The position numbers were made by a program, and so were the translations under genes. A stretch of 64,000 nt of DNA from Salinimicrobium marinum (lineage in GTDB: Bacteria > Bacteroidota > Bacteroidia > Flavobacteriales > Flavobacteriaceae): contig NZ_BMXB01000001.1 in the NCBI RefSeq assembly GCF_014651535.1, forward strand, positions 867,470 to 931,469, read 5' to 3'. Of this stretch, positions 1 to 10,000 are shown in pieces. The notes under the pieces were generated by a model. It was not told where the DNA came from. It was given only the letters and a program-made list of their open reading frames with translations, and made no database searches. Positions within the stretch are counted from its first letter, which is position 1. Each line of letters starts with the position of its first letter.

Positions 1-505
1 AAATCCTATTGGTCTGGAGGATTATAAGCGTGTGATTCCCTACAAGCCGGTCAGCTGGTGGTATGAAAATGAATTAGACAAAGATTACCAGCAAATTAAA
101 AATTATCAGAAAGAGAACTACTATGACGGGCAATGGAAGCCGGAATATGATGAGTGGGTGAATATCCTTGCAGGCTGGACTTTAAATGAAAATTATCCGC
201 TGGTGGCGTGGAATGCAGCGCTAACCTACGATATGATATTTACTCAACCTGTAGTCCATGAATTTCATGATATAGAAGTTCCTACACTTTTGATCATTGG
301 CACCAGAGACCGTACAGCCCTGGGAAAACCATTGGTTTCAGAAGAGGAGAGGGAAACTATGGGGAAATATCAGGAGCTGGGAAAAAATACCCAGGATAAA
401 ATACCAAATTCAGAACTGGTTGAGCTGGAAGGCATCGGCCATTTACCGCACATTGAAGCTTTTGACAGATTTATTGAACCTCTTTTGGCCTTTTTGAAGG
501 AATAA
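1..505 (+). CDS. alpha/beta hydrolase, 5' end outside window
   Basis: The reading frame is open from the first bases of the window (NPIGLEDYK... from base 2), so this is the C-terminal ~167 residues of a longer protein and the GTG at 32 is not a real start. The end of an alpha/beta-hydrolase fold is visible: a strand followed by the acid residue in LLIIGTRDRTA (about residue 100 of the fragment) and the catalytic-His region GIGHLPHIEAFDRF near the end. The nucleophile lies upstream of the window. Substrate cannot be told. It converges on the MsrA-like gene across a 47-nt gap containing a weak CAGCC/GGCTG hairpin. Confidence 0.8.
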   Translation, partial: NPIGLEDYKRVIPYKPVSWWYENELDKDYQQIKNYQKENYYDGQWKPEYDEWVNILAGWTLNENYPLVAWNAALTYDMIFTQPVVHEFHDIEVPTLLIIGTRDRTALGKPLVSEEERETMGKYQELGKNTQDKIPNSELVELEGIGHLPHIEAFDRFIEPLLAFLKE

Positions 506-552
506 GGGTTAATGGAATTATTTATTCAGCCGAGGTTTTTGGCTGGATTTTA

Positions 553-1053
553 TCACAATTTATTTCCGGTAAAATCATTTGAAAACTCTCTCTGTAGCAG
601 CTGCAGCTTAGGGTGAATGTATTTTTTACAGAACGGCTTTTCCGGATTCTTTAAATAATAATCCTGAAGAGAGTCTCTGGATGCTTTAAAATTTTTATAC
701 GGAAGGATCTGTGTAATAATTTTTTTCTTGAAATCCTTCTGAAGTTTCGAAATCGCTTCTTCAGATTTCTCAGCGTCTTTAGGATTTAAAAAATAGACCG
801 CACTCCTGTATTTCTCTCTAAAGGAATGAGAGGAGGTAGATTTATGGGTAAGCAAATGGATTTCGATGAGCGTTTCCAAAGGAATAATCTCAGGATCATA
901 AGTGACTATGATTCCTTCAGAAAATGCGGAATACTCTCCGTCTGAAGCAATATATCCCTGCTCCACTTCAACAACTCCCTTTAATGACTGAAAAACTGCT
1001 TCGGTACACCAATGACATCCTCCACCAAATCCTGTTTTAGCCATGTTTTTCAT
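553..1053 (-). CDS. msrA: MsrA-like peptide methionine sulfoxide reductase, divergent
   Basis: A 166-aa protein of MsrA size and fold. MsrA reduces methionine-S-sulfoxide in proteins using an N-terminal catalytic Cys. The motif is GGCHWCTEAVF with Cys13 and Cys16, where most MsrA have GCFWC. The Glu expected from the HAE motif is kept (Glu46 in AFSEG) and YRSAVYF is present. The usual HDPTT segment reads HKSTS (70-74), so the Asp normally found in the active site is missing. It sits 3 nt after the upstream ABC ATPase gene on the same strand, so they are probably cotranscribed. The family call is sure; full activity is less certain because of the missing Asp. Confidence 0.8.
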   Translation of the reverse strand: MKNMAKTGFGGGCHWCTEAVFQSLKGVVEVEQGYIASDGEYSAFSEGIIVTYDPEIIPLETLIEIHLLTHKSTSSHSFREKYRSAVYFLNPKDAEKSEEAISKLQKDFKKKIITQILPYKNFKASRDSLQDYYLKNPEKPFCKKYIHPKLQLLQREFSNDFTGNKL

Positions 1054-1056
1054 CCT

Positions 1057-1716
1057 TTACAATGTTCCGGGATTTAGGTAATGATATTCTTCCAGTTCCT
1101 TCAAATGCTGAATTTTTCTGGAGCAACCATTTTTTATCAGGTACAGGTCGTCTGCCAGTTCAGTAATGTGTCGGTACATATGATCTGTCATTACAATGGC
1201 TTTTCCGGACTTTTCAGATCTTATAATTGCTGTTAGCTGCTCGAGATAAAGGGGAGCAACATGTGAAAATGGTTCATCCATTAAAAGTAGTTTCGCCGGA
1301 CTTTTTAAGCTGAGGTAGATTTCAGCTACCCTTTTTTCTCCACCAGATAGCTGGTGCATATTAGCACTTGCATATTTCTCAAACTTCGGAAAATGATCCA
1401 AAAACTCTTTCCAACCAATCTTATAAAAATCAAAAGCTTTTTTGATCTTCAGATTCCCGGGAATGAGGGAATGTTGCGGAAGATATTTTACTAAACCCGA
1501 AGTATAGAGCGGTTTTAAAACTGGCTTGCTGTTTATCCTGATGAGTTTGTTCTGAGGTTGAAGACTTCCGAAGAAAATTTTGAGTAAACTGCTTTTTCCG
1601 GAGCCATTGGGCCCTAAAATTCCGGTGATTTTTCCTTCTTCAGCCTTTAAATAGATTCCGCTAAGAATATCTTTTGAACCGAACTTTAAGTCTACGTTGT
1701 CAATTTCAAAATTCAT
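1057..1716 (-). CDS. ABC transporter ATP-binding protein
   Basis: A 219-aa single nucleotide-binding domain. Walker A is GPNGSGKSS (about 35-43), the signature is LSGGEKR (about 123), Walker B is LLLMDEPF, and the switch His is in MTDHMYR. The ATG overlaps the stop of the upstream small membrane protein by 4 nt, so the two are translationally coupled. No ordinary multi-pass permease is next to it; the 96-aa neighbour is the only candidate membrane partner. The transported substrate is unknown. Confidence 0.85.
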   Translation of the reverse strand: MNFEIDNVDLKFGSKDILSGIYLKAEEGKITGILGPNGSGKSSLLKIFFGSLQPQNKLIRINSKPVLKPLYTSGLVKYLPQHSLIPGNLKIKKAFDFYKIGWKEFLDHFPKFEKYASANMHQLSGGEKRVAEIYLSLKSPAKLLLMDEPFSHVAPLYLEQLTAIIRSEKSGKAIVMTDHMYRHITELADDLYLIKNGCSRKIQHLKELEEYHYLNPGTL

Positions 1717-2003
1717 GGCAATAGCAGGGATAAAGAATAGGTGAACAATAGCAGGATTAAATCATAAGTAAAGCTTAGGCTAAAAAGTTTAAAAGTGGTT
1801 ATTTTGAGGTTGTTGTAAAAAACAAGTCCCTGTCCTTTTCCAGAGATTTTATAGCTCCATAAAATACAGAAGGTAAGCAGCAGTTTATAAAAAATAGCTA
1901 AACCTACCGGGATTTTAAATCCCATAAACAGGAAGTTTAGCAGCAGTGAATACCAGAAAAACCTCTTGTAAAAAGAAAATATAAGCAGGAGCAATGACCA
2001 CAT
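1713..2003 (-). CDS. small hydrophobic membrane protein
   Basis: A 96-aa protein that is nearly all hydrophobic, with about three predicted membrane segments (1-25, 28-48, 70-95) and aromatic-rich stretches such as FYKRFFWYSLLL. I do not recognise the family. Its stop overlaps the start of the downstream ABC ATPase gene by 4 nt, so it may be a membrane partner of that ATPase; this is inference from position only. It is divergent from prfA with about 105 nt between the starts. Confidence 0.6.
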   Translation of the reverse strand: MWSLLLLIFSFYKRFFWYSLLLNFLFMGFKIPVGLAIFYKLLLTFCILWSYKISGKGQGLVFYNNLKITTFKLFSLSFTYDLILLLFTYSLSLLLP

Positions 2004-2080
2004 CGTATAAACTTAGTGAAAAAAGAAGAAAATCTTCAGGAGAAATAAAACGGAATAATTTAAATCCAATCAATTTATCG

Positions 2081-2088
2081 TAAATTTG
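2081..2088 (+). promoter_or_regulatory. -7 promoter element of prfA
   Basis: TAAATTTG is a perfect match to the Bacteroidetes -7 consensus TAnnTTTG, 20 nt upstream of the prfA ATG. I see no clear TTTG -33 box. The predicted 5' leader is very short. Confidence 0.55.
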
Positions 2089-2108
2089 TGTCCTTATAAG
2101 CAGATGTT

Positions 2109-3185
2109 ATGATTGAGAAACTGAATATTGTGAAGCAGCGTTTTGATGAGGTGAATGATTTGATCATTCAGCCCGACGTGATTGCGGATCAGAAACGTTA
2201 TATAGAGCTAAATAAAGAATACAAAGATCTTAAAGCTTTGATGGAGGAGAGGGAAAAATATATGGCTCTCACCCAAAATATTTCTGAAGCAGAAGAGATT
2301 ATATCAGACGGTAGTGATCCCGAAATGACCGAAATGGCTAAAATGCAGCTCGAAGAGGCGAAGGAGGAATTGCCGGAGCTGGAAGAGAAAATCCGGATGA
2401 TGCTGGTGCCTAAAGAGCCTGAAGACGCCAAAGACGTGGTGATGGAGATTAGAGCCGGAACCGGTGGGGATGAAGCCAGTATTTTTGCAGGGGACCTTTA
2501 CCGTATGTACACAAAGTATATTGAAAGCAAAGGCTGGAAACATAATATTGTGGATTTTAGCGAAGGAACCAGCGGAGGATTCAAGGAGATCATTTTTGAT
2601 GTGACCGGAGAAGACGTGTATGGTACCATGAAGTTTGAAGCCGGGGTGCACCGGGTACAACGGGTGCCACAAACGGAAACCCAGGGTCGGGTGCATACTT
2701 CTGCAGCAACGGTGATGGTGCTTCCGGAAGCCGAAGAATTTGAGGTGGAGATCAATCCAAAGGATGTGCGTATTGACTATTTCTGTTCTTCAGGGCCTGG
2801 AGGACAGTCGGTGAATACCACCTATTCTGCGGTGCGTTTAACTCACATTCCTACAGGATTGGTGGCGCAGTGTCAGGATCAGAAATCGCAGCATAAGAAC
2901 AAAGATAAAGCCTTTAGAGTACTTAGATCGAGACTATACGAGCAGGAGCTGGCCAAGAAAATGGAAGCCGATGCTGCAAAAAGAAACTCTATGGTTTCCA
3001 GTGGAGACCGTAGTGCAAAGATTCGTACCTACAATTACGCGCAGGGAAGAGTGACAGATCACCGGATAGGACTTACTTTATACGACCTGTCTAATATTAT
3101 CAACGGAGACATTCAGCGTATTCTCGACGAATTACGACTGGTGGAAAACACCGAAAAACTTAAAGAAAACTCCGATGTTTTCTAA
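2109..3185 (+). CDS. prfA: peptide chain release factor 1
   Basis: A 358-aa class I release factor that ends translation at UAA and UAG. The codon-reading tripeptide is PQT (187-189, in [10 protein letters not shown]), the PxT form typical of RF1 and not the SPF of RF2. The peptidyl-tRNA hydrolysis motif GGQ is at 231-233 ([10 protein letters not shown]). Length and the C-terminal block [16 protein letters not shown] are normal. It is followed by a strong terminator hairpin and then pyrF. Confidence 0.98.
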   Translation: MIEKLNIVKQRFDEVNDLIIQPDVIADQKRYIELNKEYKDLKALMEEREKYMALTQNISEAEEIISDGSDPEMTEMAKMQLEEAKEELPELEEKIRMMLVPKEPEDAKDVVMEIRAGTGGDEASIFAGDLYRMYTKYIESKGWKHNIVDFSEGTSGGFKEIIFDVTGEDVYGTMKFEAGVHRVQRVPQTETQGRVHTSAATVMVLPEAEEFEVEINPKDVRIDYFCSSGPGGQSVNTTYSAVRLTHIPTGLVAQCQDQKSQHKNKDKAFRVLRSRLYEQELAKKMEADAAKRNSMVSSGDRSAKIRTYNYAQGRVTDHRIGLTLYDLSNIINGDIQRILDELRLVENTEKLKENSDVF

Positions 3186-3195
3186 ATCATACCAT

Positions 3196-3228
3196 AAGCT
3201 GCCGCGAATCTTCCGGCAGCTTTTTTAT
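3196..3228 (+). terminator. rho-independent terminator after prfA
   Basis: A 9-bp stem, AAGCTGCCG (3196-3204) with CGGCAGCTT (3214-3222), is followed by a T-run. It lies 11 nt after the prfA stop and before pyrF, so pyrF probably depends on readthrough or its own promoter. Confidence 0.85.
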
Positions 3229-3244
3229 TTTTAACTTCAACCGT

Positions 3245-4054
3245 ATGACCACCCAACAGCTTGTAGATCAAATAAGAAGTAAAAAATCATTTTTGTGTAT
3301 AGGTCTTGATGTTGATCTCGATAAAATTCCGGAGCATTTACTGGAGGAAGAAGATCCTGTTTTTGCATTCAACAAAGCCATTATTGATGCTACGCATCAT
3401 CTCGCAGTAGCCTATAAACCTAATACGGCTTTTTATGAGGCTTATGGAATTAAAGGCTGGCAGGCACTCAGGAAAACCATTGACTATTTGAACCAAAACC
3501 ATCCGGAAATATTCACTATTGCCGATGCAAAAAGGGGTGATATTGGCAATACTTCCGGTATGTACGCCAAGGCTTTTTTGGAAGATCTGGCTTTTGATTC
3601 GGTTACGGTGGCTCCTTATATGGGAAAAGATTCGGTGGAACCTTTTCTGGCGTACGAAGATAAACATACCATTTTACTGGCATTGACCTCCAATGAAGGA
3701 GCTTTTGATTTTCAGACGCAGAAGGTGGATGAAGAGGAGCTTTATAAAAAGGTCCTGAAAGTATCAAAAACCTGGAAAAACGGACAAAATCTGATGTACG
3801 TGGTGGGGGCGACAAAAACAGAATTTCTGGCTGAAATTAGAAGGATCATTCCCGAAAGTTTTCTTTTAGTTCCCGGAGTAGGGGCCCAGGGCGGACGTCT
3901 GGAAGAAGTCTGCCGTTACGGGATGAACCGCAACGTAGGCCTCCTTATAAACTCTTCCCGCGGAATTATTTATGCTTCTCAAGAAAAAGATTTTGCCAGG
4001 GCAGCAGCCGAAAAGGCCGAAGAGTTACAGCAGCAAATGTCGAAGCTTTTATAA
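3245..4054 (+). CDS. pyrF: orotidine-5'-phosphate decarboxylase
   Basis: A 269-aa protein of the longer (type 2) OMP decarboxylase subfamily, which makes UMP from OMP as the last step of pyrimidine synthesis. The catalytic Lys/Asp array is visible in [10 protein letters not shown] (94-103, Lys96), preceded by [13 protein letters not shown] and [14 protein letters not shown]. The C-terminal phosphate-binding loop is [10 protein letters not shown] followed by [10 protein letters not shown]. It is 59 nt after prfA. Confidence 0.96.
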   Translation: MTTQQLVDQIRSKKSFLCIGLDVDLDKIPEHLLEEEDPVFAFNKAIIDATHHLAVAYKPNTAFYEAYGIKGWQALRKTIDYLNQNHPEIFTIADAKRGDIGNTSGMYAKAFLEDLAFDSVTVAPYMGKDSVEPFLAYEDKHTILLALTSNEGAFDFQTQKVDEEELYKKVLKVSKTWKNGQNLMYVVGATKTEFLAEIRRIIPESFLLVPGVGAQGGRLEEVCRYGMNRNVGLLINSSRGIIYASQEKDFARAAAEKAEELQQQMSKLL

Positions 4055-4116
4055 ATCCTTCGGAAGAAGAACTTCTTCTGAAAGTCTGAAGAACCTAAAA
4101 CTTCAAAACTTTAGAA

Positions 4117-4920
4117 ATGAGGAAAATTCTGGATCAGCTTAACAGAGAGATCGAAATTCCTGCAAACCCGGATAGGATCGTTTCCCTGGTGCCAAGCCAA
4201 ACCGAACTTCTGGTAGATATGGGCTTGAAAAATGCTATTGACGGAATAACAAAATTCTGCGTTCATCCCGAAGGTTTACGAAAAGAAAAAAATGTGGTTG
4301 GAGGTACCAAACAGGTACATTACGATAAGATAAGACTCTTAAATCCCGATATAATCCTTTGTAACAAGGAAGAAAATACAGAAGAAATGGTGCTGGAGCT
4401 GGAGAAAATAGCTCCTGTACATGTTTCAGATGTGAAGGATTTAAAAGATTCTCTTCAGTTGATTAATCAATATGGGAAGATATTTCAGGTTGAGGACAGG
4501 GCTTTAAGTATTCGGAAGGAAATAGAATTGCAGTGGGAGCAATTTCAGACTTTTATAGAAAAACAACCACAAAGATGTGTGGCATATCTAATCTGGAAAA
4601 ATCCATGGATGGCAGCCGGTGGCGACACCTTTATTGATTATTTACTTGAAATGAATCATTTTGAAAATGTTTTCAGAAAAGAAAAATCAAGATATCCGGA
4701 AATCGACCTTTCCTCTCTAAGAGCAAAAAATGCCCATCTGGTACTTCTCTCCACAGAGCCTTTTCCTTTTAAAGATAAACATAAAGAGGAGTTGCAGGTG
4801 AAATTACCTGAACAAGAAATAATAGTTGTAGACGGGGAATTTTTTAGCTGGTATGGATCAAGACTGGTGAAGGCATTTAATTACTTTAGAGAGCTTCACT
4901 TATCCTTACATAACTCCTGA
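4117..4920 (+). CDS. BtuF-like helical-backbone metal/cobalamin receptor without signal peptide
   Basis: A 267-aa protein of the periplasmic-binding-protein-like fold that binds cobalamin, haem or iron chelates. The family start PANPDRIVSLVPSQTELLVDMGL and the block LNPDIILCNKEENTEEM are clear, and the C-terminal lobe has WYGSRLVKAFNYF. The N-terminus (MRKILDQLNREIEIP) is not a signal peptide or lipobox, so as written it would be cytoplasmic, unusual for a receptor. No permease or ATPase is adjacent. It follows pyrF by 62 nt. The 3' end overlaps the convergent 62-aa gene by 25 nt. Cobalamin is a plausible ligand because the window holds other B12 genes, but this is inference. Confidence 0.8.
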   Translation: MRKILDQLNREIEIPANPDRIVSLVPSQTELLVDMGLKNAIDGITKFCVHPEGLRKEKNVVGGTKQVHYDKIRLLNPDIILCNKEENTEEMVLELEKIAPVHVSDVKDLKDSLQLINQYGKIFQVEDRALSIRKEIELQWEQFQTFIEKQPQRCVAYLIWKNPWMAAGGDTFIDYLLEMNHFENVFRKEKSRYPEIDLSSLRAKNAHLVLLSTEPFPFKDKHKEELQVKLPEQEIIVVDGEFFSWYGSRLVKAFNYFRELHLSLHNS

Positions 4921-5084
4921 TGTTCCATTTGCCGTATTTCCTGTAGTATTTTACAGGCCTTATCGTTAAGAAGATCACTTTTGGACTTGTCGAGCAAAGC
5001 AACTTCATACGCACGGCGCATAAGGCAGGAATATTTTTCCCGCAGCCTATCCAGAGTTGAACGAGGTTCAAAAAGTCGAAACAT
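4896..5084 (-). CDS. small Lacal_2735-family protein
   Basis: A 62-aa charged, helical protein starting MFRLFEPRSTLDRLREKYSCLMRRAYEV. This layout (MFxLF, then a basic coiled helix, a Ser/Asp segment and a final helix with ILQEI) matches a small flavobacterial family I know as Lacal_2735. Function is unknown. The 3' end overlaps the convergent receptor gene by 25 nt. Confidence 0.6.
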   Translation of the reverse strand: MFRLFEPRSTLDRLREKYSCLMRRAYEVALLDKSKSDLLNDKACKILQEIRQMEHQELCKDK

Positions 5085-5250
5085 GTGCTAAATTTCTAGG
5101 TTACAAAGATATCCCGCAGTGTTTCGAAGTTTTACTAACCTTCCGTTAATGTTGTGGTAAAACTTGATAGTACAAGACCCGTGCCTGTTAAAAAATTTAG
5201 GATTAATGTATTGAAAATCAGTTAATGATAATATTTATTGAAGAGGTGTT

Positions 5251-5958
5251 CTAATCCTGGAGCGCAAAGACTCTTCGCAATAAATTCGTAGTTCTGGCTG
5301 AAACCTGGTTTCTAATTTCTACCTCTTCCACTGCAATCATGGTAAAGACTCCTTCCAGCGCTTCCTGAGTAACATAATCTGCCAAATCGGGGTTTACCTT
5401 CCCGGTAAGCGGCAGTTGGTTGTAACGATTTATAATATTGTTCCAAACCTGTGTGGCACCTACTTTCTCAAGTGAATTCGTTACCACCGGATTAAATTTT
5501 GAGTAAAGTTGAGTAGTGGTTTTTCCCGACAAATAATCGGTTGCTGCTCGGTCATTTCCTAATAGGATGTTTCGTGCATCTGCGAAGGTGATTTCCTGCA
5601 CGGCATTTACAAAAATAGGGGTAGCTTCCTTTACAGCTTCTTCGGCAGCCCTGTTCAGAACCAGTAAACCTTCGTCGGCAAGAGCGTCAAGACCAATATC
5701 TCTCAAAGTTTTATCAACTTTCTGAAGTTCGGGGGGAAGTGTGATTCTTACCAGTTCATTTCTGAAGAAACCACCTTCTTCAGTCAGTTCAGTAACCCTG
5801 GTGTCAATACCTTTTTGAAGTGCCTGTTTCAAACCGCCTGCAATTTCCTGATTTGATATGCTGTAACCTCCTTCCTGCGGAAGATTATCTGCTATTTGTT
5901 GTAATTCTGCACAGGACGAAAAACTGAATATTAAGAAAAGGAGGAATATTTTTTTCAT
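5251..5958 (-). CDS. DUF4197 lipoprotein
   Basis: A 235-aa protein using the Met at 5958; an ATG 24 nt upstream is in frame, but the signal sequence MKKIFLLFLIFSFSSCAEL starts here. The lipobox is SSC, predicting a lipoprotein. The rest matches the DUF4197 family: GLKQALQKGID, then a helical domain with GLDALADEGLLVLNRAAEEA, and a C-terminal segment DLADYVTQEALEGVFTMIAVEE. Function of the family is not known. It stands alone between small intergenic gaps. Confidence 0.85.
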   Translation of the reverse strand: MKKIFLLFLIFSFSSCAELQQIADNLPQEGGYSISNQEIAGGLKQALQKGIDTRVTELTEEGGFFRNELVRITLPPELQKVDKTLRDIGLDALADEGLLVLNRAAEEAVKEATPIFVNAVQEITFADARNILLGNDRAATDYLSGKTTTQLYSKFNPVVTNSLEKVGATQVWNNIINRYNQLPLTGKVNPDLADYVTQEALEGVFTMIAVEEVEIRNQVSARTTNLLRRVFALQD

Positions 5959-6093
5959 GTTATTTTTTTTCAAAGATATCATTTAAAAATCATCTGCTAT
6001 GGAATCTAAAATTTCCCTCTTCCGAAGCAACATAAAATGAACGATTACATTATAACAAAAACCTTAGTGGAGGTCATCGGGAAAGTGAAAGCC

Positions 6094-6944
6094 TTACACA
6101 AAAATGATGGTTTTGTTGTTGTACACCAGTGTTTTCCTGTCAAGGTGGAGCTTAATGCCTCTTGCAAATACTATTTTTTCAAGATCCCTGCCTTTCAGGA
6201 TTAGGTCTTTTATGGAGTGGCTGTGGGAAATCCTGGTGATATCCTGTTCAATGATTGGTCCCGCATCCAGTTCTTCGGTTACGTAATGACAGGTAGCTCC
6301 AATGATTTTCACTCCACGTTTATAAGCAGAATGATAGGGCTTTGCTCCTGCAAAAGCGGGTAGGAAAGAATGGTGAATATTGATGATGTGATTAGGGAAA
6401 GCTTTTATGAAATTTTCCGGAATGATCTGCATATATCTCGCTAGTGCAACTACATCTATTTCTTTCTCTTTAAGAAGCTCCAGGTGAGTGGCTTCAGCTT
6501 CAGCCTCTCTGCCTTTGATTACCGGGATATGGTAAAACGGGATGTCAAAACTTTCAGCAATGGGTTTGAGAACTTTGTGATTGCTGACAATTAAAGGAAT
6601 TTGTGCATTGAGCTCCCCGGATTTGTATCTGCCCAGTAAGTCATACAGGCAGTGATCATATTTAGAAACGAAAATGGCCATTTTTGCTGAGAATCTGCTG
6701 CGTACATACCCCACGACATCTGGTAAGGTGTTCCTATTTGTCGCGCGAATTCTTCTTTAATTTGCTCAATAAAAAATTTGCTGTCAAATTCACATTCCAG
6801 GCGCATGAAAAACACTTTATTCTCCAGGTCAACATATTGATCTACATAAATTATATTCCCTTTACGTTGATGAAAGAAAGAAGTGACATCTGCAATAATA
6901 CCCGAAGTATCGGGACAATGAATGAGCAGGGTGATTTTTGACAT
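6094..6944 (-). pseudogene. purU: formyltetrahydrofolate deformylase, frameshifted
   Basis: PurU hydrolyses 10-formyl-THF to formate and THF. The locus is split into two frames: the N-terminal ACT domain (6944 down to about 6681, MSKITLLIHCPDTSGIIADVT...YAADSQQK) and the formyltransferase domain (about 6678 down to 6094, MAIFVSKYDHCLYDLLGRYK...). The catalytic Asn and His (NIHHSFLPAF) and Asp (ELDAGPIIEQD) are present. Joined, the parts give about 283 aa, the normal PurU length. The break is at a run of five A on the coding strand (T at 6681-6685); six would restore the frame. It may be a real mutation or a homopolymer sequencing error. Confidence 0.9.
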
Positions 6945-7085
6945 AAGAGAAATTTTATTTGTTAAAAATAGGGGATTTAAAACAAAATGATAATAAAAGG
7001 AGTCGAATTATATGATTATGATAAATACCTTATAAATTTTACAATTTTCGTAAATTGCAGCATTAAAACTCAGATATAATTAAGA

Positions 7086-10000
7086 ATGGAACAACAAGCT
7101 CCTTATAAACCCAAAAACAAAGTACGAATTGTAACTGCGGCATCTCTTTTTGATGGGCATGATGCAGCCATAAATATCATGCGCCGCATTATCCAGTCTA
7201 CCGGAGTGGAAGTGATCCATTTGGGTCATGACCGAAGTGTGGAAGAAGTGGTGAACTGTGCTATCCAGGAAGATGCCAATTCTATTGCCATGACTTCTTA
7301 CCAGGGCGGGCATACCGAGTACTTTAAATATATGCACGATCTGCTGAAGGAAAAAGGTGCGGGACATATAAAGATTTTTGGTGGAGGTGGAGGAGTGATC
7401 CTTCCCGAAGAGATCAAAGAACTACATGATTACGGAATCACCAGGATCTATTCTCCCGATGACGGTAGGGAACTTGGATTACAGGGAATGATCAATGATC
7501 TTGTCAAGCTTTCAGACTATCCATTGGGAGATAATTTGAATGGGGAAGTACAGGAACTTTCTTCTAAAAATGCAGGCGCAATTGCCAGGGTTATTTCAGC
7601 AGCAGAAAATTTTCCTGAGGTTGCAAAAGATGCCCTGAATACGATCCATGAAGGAAATAAAGAAAGTAAAATTCCGGTGTTGGGAATCACAGGAACCGGG
7701 GGTGCGGGAAAATCTTCTCTGGTAGATGAACTCGTAAGAAGATTTTTGGTAGATTTTCCGGAGAAAACCATTGGGATTATTTCGGTGGATCCTTCTAAAC
7801 GAAAAACAGGAGGCGCATTGCTTGGGGATAGGATTCGTATGAATTCGATCAACAATTCCCGCGTGTATATGCGTTCCCTTGCGACAAGACAATCAAATTT
7901 AGCACTTTCTAAATATGTAGCTGAAGCAATTGAAGTATTAAAAGCAGCCGAATATGATTTAATTATTCTAGAAACTTCGGGAATTGGACAATCTGATACT
8001 GAAATTCTGGAGCATTCGGATGTTTCTCTATATGTGATGACACCTGAATTTGGTGCTGCAACGCAATTGGAAAAAATCGATATGCTCGATTTTGCCGACC
8101 TGGTAGCGATCAACAAGTTTGATAAAAGAGGAGCGCTGGATGCCCTGCGTGATGTGAAAAAGCAATACCAGCGCAATCACGGACTTTGGCATTCCAATCC
8201 CGATACACTTCCAGTGTTTGGAACCATTGCTTCCCAGTTCAATGATCCCGGGATGAATACGCTCTACAAGGAAATAATGGATAAGATTGATGAGATAACA
8301 GGATCTGACCTGAATTCTACTTTTGAGATTTCGAAGGAGATGAGCGAAAAAATCTTTGTGATCCCGCCAAGCAGAACACGTTACCTTTCAGAAATAGCCG
8401 AAAACAACCGCTCTTATGATGAGAAAGCTGCATCACAGGCAGAAGTAGCGCAGCGGCTTTACGGAATTTATAAAACTATTGAGTCCGTTACAAATGTGAA
8501 GGTAGATCTTAATCAGTATGGTCTTGAAGAGGAAAGTCTTCAGGAGAGTACTACTTCAGAAAATGAAGATCTTGTGGGACTTCTTAAGAAAGAATTTGAC
8601 AAGGTGAAAATGGATCTGGATCCTTATAACTGGGAGATCATCACCGGCTGGGACGATAAGGTAAATAAGTATAAAAATCCAATCTATAGTTTCAAGGTTC
8701 GTGATAAGGAAATTAAAATTGAAACGCATTCAGAGTCTCTCTCTCATACACAAATTCCAAAAGTGGCCCTGCCTAAATATCAGGCATGGGGTGACATTTT
8801 GCAATGGTGTCTTCAGGAAAATGTTCCGGGGGAATTTCCATATACCGCCGGATTATATCCGTTTAAAAGAACAGGGGAAGATCCAACGAGGATGTTCGCT
8901 GGGGAAGGTTCACCCGAACGTACCAATCGCCGTTTTCACTATGTGAGCATGGGGCTGCCTGCAAAAAGGCTTTCCACCGCTTTTGATTCGGTTACTTTAT
9001 ACGGTAATGATCCCGATCACCGTCCCGATATCTATGGAAAAATTGGGAACGCGGGAGTTTCCATCTGCTGCCTGGATGATGCCAAAAAATTATATTCGGG
9101 ATTTGATCTAGCCGATGCCATGACTTCGGTAAGTATGACCATCAACGGTCCTGCGCCTATGCTGCTCGGTTTCTTTATGAATGCAGCCATTGATCAGCAA
9201 TGCGAGAAATATATCATCGAAAACGGACTCGAAGAGGAAGTAGCTGAAAAAATTAAAAAGATTTACACCGGAAAAGAGGAAGACCAGCCAAAATACAGGG
9301 GCGAACTACCTGAAGGCAATAACGGACTCGGATTGATGCTGCTCGGTGTTACCGGAGATCAAGTATTACCTGCCGATGTGTATGCCGATATTAAAAAAAG
9401 TACTCTAAATCAAGTTCGCGGAACGGTTCAGGCAGATATCCTTAAGGAAGATCAGGCGCAGAATACCTGTATTTTCTCTACGGAATTCGCGCTTCGTTTA
9501 ATGGGAGATGTCCAGGAATATTTTATTACCGAACAGGTTCGGAATTTCTATTCGGTTTCTATTTCCGGATACCATATTGCCGAAGCAGGAGCAAACCCTA
9601 TAACACAGCTGGCGCTTACACTGGCCAACGGATTCACCTACGTGGAATATTACCTGAGCCGCGGAATGGACATCAATAAATTTGGTCCTAACCTGTCTTT
9701 CTTTTTCTCCAACGGAATTGATCCCGAATACGCGGTAATTGGTAGGGTTGCGAGAAAGATCTGGTCTAAAGCTTTAAAATATAAGTACGGAGCGAACCCA
9801 CGGGCGCAAATGCTGAAGTATCACATCCAGACTTCCGGGCGTTCTTTACATGCGCAGGAAATTGATTTTAACGATATAAGAACCACGTTACAAGCCTTAT
9901 ATGCCATTTATGACAACTGTAACTCCTTGCACACCAATGCATACGATGAGGCGATCACAACTCCTACAGAGGCTTCTGTGAGAAGAGCAATGGCGATACA

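Noticed and set aside
2304-2755. Two ORFs of 85-130 aa antisense to prfA.
   Set aside because: They mirror the well-conserved RF1 sequence and have no independent support.
6675-6692. Programmed -1 frameshifting as the explanation for split purU.
   Set aside because: The zero-frame codons at the A-run do not form a standard slippery heptamer and I see no stimulatory structure; PurU is not known to use frameshifting.
6945-7085. Cobalamin riboswitch upstream of icmF (also looked for upstream of meaB and the adenosyltransferase).
   Set aside because: The leaders are short and A/T-rich, and I could not find a B12-box-like element.
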